Assembly (NCBI RefSeq): GCF_000802155.2 | Contig: NZ_JQGJ02000001.1 | Span: 496,001 to 560,000 of the forward strand | Direction of reading: 5' to 3' | Length of the DNA: 64,000 nt | Source: Pseudomonas frederiksbergensis | GTDB lineage: Bacteria; Pseudomonadota; Gammaproteobacteria; Pseudomonadales; Pseudomonadaceae | Shown: piece after piece, positions 49,785 to 56,556 of the stretch | Layout: every line of letters begins with the position of its first letter | How positions within the stretch are numbered: position 1 is the stretch's first letter | The notes under the pieces: generated by a model | The model's input: the letters and a program-made list of their open reading frames with translations, nothing else | What the model was told of the DNA's origin: nothing | The model's database searches: none | Translations under genes and position numbers: made by a program

Positions 49785-50663
49785 TCATAACATCTGTTCG
49801 CGCAGAAACTCCACTAGCGCCTGCACCGGGCGCGAAGCCTGGCGATGTTGCGGATAGACCGCCGACAGTGTCAACGGCTCCGTTTCGAACCCTTCCAGCA
49901 CCCTGACCAACCGGCCATCCTTCAACGCGTCACCGAGGATGAAGGTTGGCAGATAGGTGACGCCCATCCCGGCGATCGCCGCATCCCTGAGCAAATCGCC
50001 GTTATTGGCCCGCATCCGCCCCGTCACTTCCAGGACCAACGGCTTGCCATTTCCCTCGAACCGCCACTGCACCTGACGGCTGTGTCCATAAGGCAGGCAG
50101 TCGTGATTGCGCAGGTCTTCAGGTCGGGCCGGTGTGCCTTTGTCGGCCAGGTAGGCCGGGCTGGCGCAGTACACCCGCTCGATGCTCGCGATGCGCCGGG
50201 CGATCAGTGTTGAATCTTCCAGCACGCCGATCCTCAGCGCCAGGTCGTAGCCTTCACCCAGCAGGTCCACCGAGCGATCGCTCAGGTCCACCTCGACGCT
50301 GACGTCCCGGTAGCGCTGCAAGAACAGTGGCAGCAGGCAGCCCAGGTGCGCCACGGCGAACGACAACGGCGCGCTGAGCCGAATGGTCCCGCGTGGCTCG
50401 CTGGTCTGGCCACTGATGCCCTGCTCCACTTGCTCGACTTCACTGAGCAAGCGCAACGCTGCCTCGTAATAGCGCTGCCCCAGCGGTGTCACGTCCAGTC
50501 GGCGCGTGGAGCGGTTGAGCAGGCGCACGCCCAGGCGCTGTTCCAGTTCCATGAGCTTGCGGCTGACGAACTGCTTGGACAGCCCGAGCTTGTCCGCCGC
50601 CGCTGTGAAACTGCCCGACTCCATGACCTGGGCAAAGATGCGCATTTCTTCGAAGGGGTTCAT
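49785..50663 (-). CDS. LysR-family transcriptional regulator
   Basis: 292 residues with the N-terminal winged helix-turn-helix (FTAAADKLGLSKQFVSRKLMELEQRLGVRLLNRSTR, about residues 20-54) and a substrate-binding C-terminal domain. SKQFVSRKLMELEQ is typical of the group related to DsdC/AaeR-like regulators that recognise aromatic or small acids; the effector is unknown. Start at 50663 (MNPFEEMRIF) because AGGA lies 6 nt upstream; the ATG two codons earlier touches it. It lies downstream of ycaC on the same strand and may regulate it. Confidence 0.9.
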   Translation of the reverse strand: MNPFEEMRIFAQVMESGSFTAAADKLGLSKQFVSRKLMELEQRLGVRLLNRSTRRLDVTPLGQRYYEAALRLLSEVEQVEQGISGQTSEPRGTIRLSAPLSFAVAHLGCLLPLFLQRYRDVSVEVDLSDRSVDLLGEGYDLALRIGVLEDSTLIARRIASIERVYCASPAYLADKGTPARPEDLRNHDCLPYGHSRQVQWRFEGNGKPLVLEVTGRMRANNGDLLRDAAIAGMGVTYLPTFILGDALKDGRLVRVLEGFETEPLTLSAVYPQHRQASRPVQALVEFLREQML

Positions 50664-50773
50664 TGCCATTCCTGGGTGGGGCTTTATTTAGACATCCTGG
50701 CCGAATACAAAACCTGTGGCCAGACAAAAAGATGCCCGCACATTGGCGGGCACCTGTTCAGCCAGGAGGCTAC

Positions 50774-51403
50774 TTACTTGGCCGTCAGCGCCGAGTAGCT
50801 GTTCATCAGGTTGCGGTAGTTGGGGATGCGCTGGGACAGCAGATTGCCCAGGCCTTCGATGTCGTTGCGCCAGTCGCGGTGCAGCTCACAGGCCACGGAG
50901 AACCAGTTCATCATTTGCGCGCCGGCAGCGGTCATGCGCACCCAGGCGGCCTGTTGCACGGTTTCGTTGAAGGTACCCGAAGCGTCGGTGACGACAAACA
51001 CGTCAAAACCTTCGGCCAGCGCCGACAGGGTCGGGAAGGCCACGCAGACATCAGTCACCACGCCCGCGATGATCAGTTGCTTGCGGCCGGTGGCCTTGAT
51101 CGCCTTGACGAAATCTTCGTTGTCCCACGCGTTGATCTGGCCTGGACGCGGGATGTACGGCGCGTCCGGGAACATCTCCTTGAGTTCCGGCACGATCGGG
51201 CCGTTGGGGCCTTGTTCGAAGCTGGTGGTCAGGATGGTGGGCAGTTCGAAGAACTTCGCCAGGTCAGCCAGGGCCAATACGTTGTTCTTGAACTCGTTGG
51301 GCGAGAAATCCTGGACGAGGGAGATCAAGCCAGTCTGGTGATCGACCAGCAGGACCACCGCGTCATCTTTGTTCAGGCGGTTGTAGGCGGGAACGTTGCT
51401 CAT
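50774..51403 (-). CDS. ycaC: Isochorismatase-family cysteine hydrolase, YcaC-like
   Basis: 209-residue protein of the isochorismatase-like hydrolase superfamily. Asp21 (LLVDHQTG) and Cys120 (GVVTDVCVAFP) are two of the catalytic triad residues, with the lysine expected before ARPGQ-like sequence less certain. Length and sequence (MSNVPAYNRLNKDDAVVLLVD) match YcaC, an octameric hydrolase of unknown physiological substrate often induced by stress. LysR lies 110 bp downstream and a REP palindrome separates it from the amidohydrolase gene. Confidence 0.9.
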   Translation of the reverse strand: MSNVPAYNRLNKDDAVVLLVDHQTGLISLVQDFSPNEFKNNVLALADLAKFFELPTILTTSFEQGPNGPIVPELKEMFPDAPYIPRPGQINAWDNEDFVKAIKATGRKQLIIAGVVTDVCVAFPTLSALAEGFDVFVVTDASGTFNETVQQAAWVRMTAAGAQMMNWFSVACELHRDWRNDIEGLGNLLSQRIPNYRNLMNSYSALTAK

Positions 51404-51437
51404 GGGATGACTCCTTTGGGATGGATATTACGAAACC

Positions 51438-51461
51438 AATGTGGGAGCGGGCTCCCACATT
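51438..51461. repeat. REP-type palindrome between ycaC and the amidohydrolase gene
   Basis: AATGTGGGAG and CTCCCACATT form a 10-bp perfect stem around CGGG. It shares GTGGGAG...CTCCCAC with the other REP-like sequences in the window. Confidence 0.8.
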
Positions 51462-51480
51462 CGGGTAGGTGTGTGCTCAG

Positions 51481-53448
51481 TCAAAAGGCAAAGCAGGAAC
51501 AGCCAAACGCGCCCCAGAAACCCTGGAAGTCGCTGACCGGAACGTTCGACAGTCGCGCCCGTTCGTGGCTGTGGGAATGCACTTTGCACGGCCCGCTGCA
51601 CTGGTGGACCTGGGCCTGCAACGGCGAGCTCGGGCGCCAGTGACCTGGGACCTTGACCACCGGCGACCAGTCCGGCAGCACCGGGACGCTGGCCGGGCCG
51701 AGTTTTTCGAAGTCGCCGGCGGCGTACACCACCTTGCCGTCAACCACGGTCAGGACCGACTCGATCCACTTGATGGCTTCTTCCTCGACGCTGAAGAAAT
51801 CCGCGCTCAGGGCCGCCAGGTCTGCCAGTTGGCCGACCTTGATCTGCCCCTTCTTACCCTGCTCCGACGAGAACCAGGCGCTGCCATGGGTGAACAGTTC
51901 CAACGCGGTCAGGCGCGGCAGGCCTTCTTCGTGCAACGACAGACCGCCAACGGTGCGACCGCTGACCATCCAGTACAACGAAGTCCACGGGTTGTAGCTC
52001 GACACGCGGGTGGCGTCGGTGCCGGCGCCCACCGGCACGCCTTCGGCGAGCATGCGCTTGATCGGCGGCGTGGCTTCGGCGGCCTTGGCGCCGTAGCGGT
52101 CGACGAAGTATTCGCCCTGGAAGGCCATGCGGTCCTGGATCGCGATACCGCCGCCCAGTGCTCGCACGCGTTCGATGTTCTTCGGCGTGATGGTCTCGGC
52201 GTGGTCGAAGAACCACGGCAGGCCGTTGAACGGGATGTCACGGTTGACCTTTTCGAACACGTCGAGCATGCGGCTGATGGATTCGTCGTAGGTGGCGTGC
52301 AGGCGGAATGGCCAGCGCTGCTCCACCAGGTGACGCACCACCGGTTCCAGGTCCTGTTCCATGCCGGGCGGCAGGTCCGGGCGCGGTTCGAGGAAGTCTT
52401 CGAAGTCCGCGGCGGAGAACACCAGCATTTCACCGGCGCCGTTGTGCCGCAGGAAATCGTCGCCCTGGTGCAGCTTGACGCTGCCGGTCCAGTTCTTGAA
52501 GTCGGTGAGTTCTTCCTTGGGCTTCTGGGTGAACAGGTTGTAGGCGATGCGCACCGTCAACTGCTGCTCGCGGGCCAACTGCTCGATGACTTCGTAGTCG
52601 TCCGGGTAGTTCTGGTAGCCGCCACCGGCGTCGATGGCGCTGGTCAGGCCCAGGCGATTGAGCTCGCGCATGAACTGACGGGTGGAGTTGACCTGGTACT
52701 CCAGCGGCAACTTCGGCCCTTTCGCCAGTGTCGAGTAAAGGATCATCGCGTTGGGCCGCGCCACCAGCATGCCGGTGGGTTCGCCCTTGCTGTCACGCAC
52801 GATCTCGCCGCCCGGCGGGTTCGGCGTGTCGCGGGTGTAGCCGGCCACGCGCAGGGCGGCGCGGTTGAGCAAGGCGCGGTCGTACAGGTGCAACACGAAT
52901 ACCGGGGTGTCGGGCGCGGCCTGGTTGAGTTCTTCCAGGGTCGGCATGCGTTTTTCGGCGAACTGGAATTCGTTCCAGCCACCCACTACGCGAACCCATT
53001 GCGGCGTCGGCGTGCGGTCGGCCTGGTCCTTGAGCATGCGCAAGGCATCGGCCAGGGACGGCACGCCCTCCCAGCGCAGTTCCAGGTTGTAGTTCAAGCC
53101 ACCACGAATCAGGTGCAGGTGCGAGTCGTTGAGGCCGGGAATGACGGTGCGGCCCTTGAGATCGATGACTTGGGTGCCACTGCCGCGCAAGGCCATGGCC
53201 TCGGCGTCGGTGCCCACGGCGACGAAGCGGCCCTGGCTGATGGCGACCGCGCTGGCACGAGGCTTCTCGCGGTCGACGGTGTGGAATTGGCCATTGAACA
53301 GAATCAGATCGGCGTTCATCGGGTTTCCTTGTGAGTGGGAAGAAGCAAGGGACAGGCGTGGCCAGAAAGCGGCGGCAGCGCTGAGCAAGGATCCGGCGGC
53401 GAGTAATTGGCGGCGCAGTGGATCGGTTGGGTCGTCGTTATTGGCCAT
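51481..53448 (-). CDS. Tat-exported amidohydrolase (YtcJ/NfdA-like family 3)
   Basis: 655 residues. The N-terminus has a twin-arginine signal (DPLRRQLLAAGSLLSAAAAF, residues 9-28), so the enzyme should be folded before export. The metal-dependent TIM barrel shows VIPGLNDSHLHLIRGG with H110-x-H112, HATYDES, FFDHAETITP and the late aspartate in GAGTDATRV. The C-terminal tail is rich in Cys and His (C617, C621, H624, H626, H628, C650, C652) and is unusual. A second in-frame ATG at 53319 (MNADLILFNGQ) has a strong AAGGA site 7 nt upstream and would give a cytoplasmic form. The start overlaps the preceding gene by 11 bp. Substrate unknown. Confidence 0.88.
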   Translation of the reverse strand: MANNDDPTDPLRRQLLAAGSLLSAAAAFWPRLSLASSHSQGNPMNADLILFNGQFHTVDREKPRASAVAISQGRFVAVGTDAEAMALRGSGTQVIDLKGRTVIPGLNDSHLHLIRGGLNYNLELRWEGVPSLADALRMLKDQADRTPTPQWVRVVGGWNEFQFAEKRMPTLEELNQAAPDTPVFVLHLYDRALLNRAALRVAGYTRDTPNPPGGEIVRDSKGEPTGMLVARPNAMILYSTLAKGPKLPLEYQVNSTRQFMRELNRLGLTSAIDAGGGYQNYPDDYEVIEQLAREQQLTVRIAYNLFTQKPKEELTDFKNWTGSVKLHQGDDFLRHNGAGEMLVFSAADFEDFLEPRPDLPPGMEQDLEPVVRHLVEQRWPFRLHATYDESISRMLDVFEKVNRDIPFNGLPWFFDHAETITPKNIERVRALGGGIAIQDRMAFQGEYFVDRYGAKAAEATPPIKRMLAEGVPVGAGTDATRVSSYNPWTSLYWMVSGRTVGGLSLHEEGLPRLTALELFTHGSAWFSSEQGKKGQIKVGQLADLAALSADFFSVEEEAIKWIESVLTVVDGKVVYAAGDFEKLGPASVPVLPDWSPVVKVPGHWRPSSPLQAQVHQCSGPCKVHSHSHERARLSNVPVSDFQGFWGAFGCSCFAF

Positions 53449-54076
53449 GACCGGGCTCCAGGTGTTCGTGGGCTTCGGAGGATTCCAACCAGGGCGCGAA
53501 CAGCCGGGTCGCCAACGGCATGCACACGTACACCACCGAGAGCACGATGGTCACGGTGATGAGGAAAGTGGCGACCACGTAGTTGGACAAAAATGCGTTG
53601 AGCTGCAGCAGCGGGCCCCAGAGCAATGGCACCAGCAAGGTATGCGGCAGGATGACCAGCAGCGTCACCACCGATTGCTTCCAGCGCGGCGGTGGCGTGG
53701 CGGCATCGGCCAGCGGCGCGAACCAGAACTCCTTGTGGGGAGCGACTTCGGTCTGGTCGCCATCAGCGAGCAGCGGCGCGGCCTCCTCCACCAGCTCACG
53801 ACGCTCCGGCGAATCCAACCAACGCTGCATCGCCTCGGTGGAGCAGAAACGCAACACACACGTGAACAGCGACAACCCGCCCTGCTTGCCCCGGACTACA
53901 TCCACGCCCAGGTGCCCCGGCCACTGGCCGGCGACGCTGACGATGCGCCGCAACCAGGCTTCATAGGCACCGTCCTGGCCAGCCTTGACCCGGTGCTTGA
54001 CCACCAGGGTGACGATTTCATCGAAGCCGGGCATTGCCGGGCTCACGGTTGATTCGAGGGTTTGGGACTCAGGCAT
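53438..54076 (-). CDS. Antibiotic biosynthesis monooxygenase (ABM) domain protein with membrane tail
   Basis: 212 residues. The N-terminal half (about 18-105) is an ABM-like ferredoxin fold (VTLVVKHRVKAGQDGAYEAWLRRI ... GHLGVDVVRG), known from heme-degrading and quinone monooxygenases; the C-terminal half has two membrane helices (VVTLLVILPHTLLVPLLW and FLITVTIVLSVVYVCMPL). This ABM-plus-membrane layout occurs in many pseudomonads with unknown role. The start MPESQTLEST is used rather than an ATG at 54094. It overlaps both neighbours and so belongs to a tight operon. Confidence 0.82.
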   Translation of the reverse strand: MPESQTLESTVSPAMPGFDEIVTLVVKHRVKAGQDGAYEAWLRRIVSVAGQWPGHLGVDVVRGKQGGLSLFTCVLRFCSTEAMQRWLDSPERRELVEEAAPLLADGDQTEVAPHKEFWFAPLADAATPPPRWKQSVVTLLVILPHTLLVPLLWGPLLQLNAFLSNYVVATFLITVTIVLSVVYVCMPLATRLFAPWLESSEAHEHLEPGHGQ

Positions 54077-54482
54077 GACGCAGTACTCCAGCAAAGCGCG
54101 CGTTCATCGCCAGGCGTCCAGGGCCGGCAATGAACACGCTGGTAAAGACGATCAACAGCAACCAGCCGAACTGGCCTTCTTCCAGGCTCCACTGCGGATG
54201 CACGACCAACAGCGCCACGGCCAGCAGGAACAGGATGGGCAAGCACGCCAGGCGCACCAGCACGCCGGCCATGATCAGCAGCGGACACACCACCTCGGCG
54301 AAAATCGCCAGGATCAGCGTGGGCGCCGCACCGAGGTGGAACGGGTCTTCGATGCGGGTCAACTCGGCGCTGTAGTTCAACAGCTTGGGCAAGCCATGCA
54401 CCCAGAGCAGGAACAAGGCGCCGCTCAGGCGCAGGAACAGCAGGCCAAGGTCCTGCAGGCGGCTTTCATCAGTGGTACTCAT
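54069..54482 (-). CDS. DoxX-family membrane protein
   Basis: 137 residues with four predicted membrane helices, of the DoxX/YphA group (FLRLSGALFLLWVHGLPKLLNY at the N-terminus; AEVVCPLLIMAGVLVRLACLP in the middle). DoxX-like proteins associate with redox enzymes, for example thiosulfate:quinone oxidoreductase or radical-detoxifying complexes, but the function here is unknown. It overlaps the ABM gene by 8 bp and the LysR gene by 4 bp. Confidence 0.85.
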   Translation of the reverse strand: MSTTDESRLQDLGLLFLRLSGALFLLWVHGLPKLLNYSAELTRIEDPFHLGAAPTLILAIFAEVVCPLLIMAGVLVRLACLPILFLLAVALLVVHPQWSLEEGQFGWLLLIVFTSVFIAGPGRLAMNARFAGVLRHA

Positions 54483-55426
54483 CGGTGAGCTCCGGCCGCG
54501 TCCGCCGAAGCGGCCGTCGGCAGCGGTTGGGACATGTGGGTGGCAATGCGCGAGCGCAGCCAGCGCTCGGCAGGGTCGTTGTCGTGCACGCCACTCCAGA
54601 CCATCGACAACTCGGCGGCATTGATCTCGAACGGCGGGTCTTCGGCGCGCAACGCGCAGCCCTCCACCAACGCACAGGCGGCGTAGTCGGGTACGGTGGC
54701 GATCAGTTCGGTGCCGGCCAGCAAGGCCCGCAGGCCGCTGAATTGCGGCACTGCCAGCACGACCTTGCGCGCCCGGCCGATGCGGGCCAGGTCCAGGTCG
54801 ATGTTGCCGCTCAGGTCGCCCGAGAACGAGACCATGGCGTGGGGCCGCGAACAGTACTCGTCGAGGGTCAGTGGCCCCGGGCGTTTGTCGCCGCGCAAGA
54901 CCTTGCAGGGAATGTCCCGCAGTTTCTTGCGCTTGGCATTGGCCGGAAGGTCGGTGGTGTAGCTGACGCCGACGCTGATTTCGCCGCTGGCCAGCAGCGA
55001 CGACATCAACAGGAAATTGGCCCGGCGCACCACGACAATGATGCCGGGTGCTTCTTCACGCAGTTGGCTCAGCAAGGGTGGGAACAGGCCGAACTCGGCA
55101 TCGTCGGACAGGCCGACTCGGAACACGTCGCAACTGGTGGACGGGTCGAACGCCTTGGCCCGGCTGACGGCGCTGGAAATCGTGTCCATGGCCGGCTGCA
55201 ATTCCTGCAGGATCGCCAGCGCCCGAGGCGTCGGTTCCATGCCCCGGCCGTGACGGATCAGCAGTGGATCATCGAAAAGATCCCGTAGCCGCCCGAGCGC
55301 CGCGCTCACCGCCGGCTGGCCCATGAACAGCTTTTCAGCGACGCGGGTCAGGTTCTTCTCGAACATCAGCGCCTCGAAGATCACCAGCAGGTTCATGTCG
55401 AGACGGCGTAGATCGTTGCGGTTCAT
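54479..55426 (-). CDS. LysR-family transcriptional regulator, first gene of the DoxX-ABM-amidohydrolase operon
   Basis: 315 residues. The helix-turn-helix reads NLTRVAEKLFMGQPAVSAALGRLRDLFDDPLLIRHGRGMEPTPRA from about residue 25, the NodD/LeuO-like variant of LysR. The start MNRNDLRRLDMNLLVIFEAL follows the usual LysR N-terminus; AGGA lies 10 nt upstream, and the frame open to 55483 includes REP sequence. Its stop overlaps the doxX ATG by 4 bp, so it is transcribed with the genes it probably regulates, unlike the usual divergent arrangement. Confidence 0.9.
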   Translation of the reverse strand: MNRNDLRRLDMNLLVIFEALMFEKNLTRVAEKLFMGQPAVSAALGRLRDLFDDPLLIRHGRGMEPTPRALAILQELQPAMDTISSAVSRAKAFDPSTSCDVFRVGLSDDAEFGLFPPLLSQLREEAPGIIVVVRRANFLLMSSLLASGEISVGVSYTTDLPANAKRKKLRDIPCKVLRGDKRPGPLTLDEYCSRPHAMVSFSGDLSGNIDLDLARIGRARKVVLAVPQFSGLRALLAGTELIATVPDYAACALVEGCALRAEDPPFEINAAELSMVWSGVHDNDPAERWLRSRIATHMSQPLPTAASADAAGAHR

Positions 55427-55447
55427 GGGTATGAGGTCCTGTTTTGA

Positions 55448-55478
55448 CTGTGGGAGCGAGCGGGCTTGCTCCCACAGG
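55448..55478. repeat. REP-type palindrome upstream of the LysR operon
   Basis: CTGTGGGAGC and GCTCCCACAG arms with a GAGCGGGCTT-type centre, between the alpha/beta hydrolase stop and the LysR gene. Confidence 0.8.
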
Positions 55479-55490
55479 TTCATGGCCTTA

Positions 55491-56312
55491 TCAGCCCTTG
55501 ATGAATGCCAGCAGGTCCGCGTTGAGCTGGTCCTTGTGGGTATCGGTCAGGCCATGAGGCGCGCCCGGGTAGATCAGCAACTGCGAATTTTTCAGCAACT
55601 TGGCGGCGGCAATGCCGGCGGTTTCGATCGGCACCACCTGGTCGTCATCGCCATGGACCACCAGGGTCGGCACGTCGATGTTGCGCAGGTCTTCGGAGAG
55701 ATCGGTCTCCGAGAACGCCTTGATGCAGTCGTAGGTGTTCTTGTGGCCGGCGAGCATGCCTTGCATCCAGAACCAATCGATCATGCCTTGGGAGACTTTG
55801 GCGCCCGGACGGTTGGCGCCGAAAAAGGCGCTGGCCACATCCTTGTATAGCTGAGAACGGTCAGCCAGGGAGGCCTGGCGGAAGCCGTCGAAGACTTCGA
55901 CGGGCAAGCCGCCGGGGTTGGCCGGGGTCCTGAGCATCAGCGGCGTGACCGCCGAGATCAGGCCGAGCTTGGCGACGCGGGCGGCGCCATGCCGACCGAT
56001 GTAGCGTGCCACTTCGCCGCCGCCGGTGGAGAAACCGAGCAACACCGCGTCCTTCAGGTCCAGGCGCTCGATCAGCTCCGCCAGGTCGTCGGCGTAGGTG
56101 TCCATGTCATTGCCATCCCACGGCTGGCTGGAACGTCCATGGCCGCGACGGTCGTGGGCGATCACCCGGTAGCCGTTGGAAGCGAGGAACATCATCTGGG
56201 CCTCCCAACTGTCTGAATTCAATGGCCAGCCGTGGCTGAAGACAATCGGTTGGCCAGTGCCCCAATCCTTGTAGTAGATCTCTGTGCCGTCGCGGGTGAT
56301 GAACGTGCTCAT
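55491..56312 (-). CDS. Alpha/beta hydrolase, non-heme chloroperoxidase/aryl esterase type
   Basis: 273-residue serine hydrolase. [16 protein letters not shown] contains the oxyanion region, [17 protein letters not shown] holds the nucleophile Ser (near residue 95), [15 protein letters not shown] the acid and [13 protein letters not shown] the histidine. It is close to the Pseudomonas fluorescens aryl esterase/perhydrolase family, whose members also halogenate with peroxide in vitro. The physiological substrate is unknown. It is upstream of the LysR operon in the same direction, separated by a REP palindrome. Confidence 0.9.
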   Translation of the reverse strand: MSTFITRDGTEIYYKDWGTGQPIVFSHGWPLNSDSWEAQMMFLASNGYRVIAHDRRGHGRSSQPWDGNDMDTYADDLAELIERLDLKDAVLLGFSTGGGEVARYIGRHGAARVAKLGLISAVTPLMLRTPANPGGLPVEVFDGFRQASLADRSQLYKDVASAFFGANRPGAKVSQGMIDWFWMQGMLAGHKNTYDCIKAFSETDLSEDLRNIDVPTLVVHGDDDQVVPIETAGIAAAKLLKNSQLLIYPGAPHGLTDTHKDQLNADLLAFIKG

Positions 56313-56556
56313 GACATGACTCCTTGAGGTGGGTGGATCGCTTTATGGTCCGGCCAGGGGCGGTTTGTGCGTGAGTTAAACGTTGTTAATTTTTTCGGGA
56401 CTGACGTGCTTTGGTGGCGAAGGAGCTTGCTCTCTCGCCACGGGTTTGGCGTTGATCAGGAGGTTGGCAACCCCAACCACCGTTGCGCTTGTCACAAAAC
56501 CTGACGAATATGCTCAGGTACAGCCCCTCTCCAGGGAACAGAACAATGAGCGCGCC

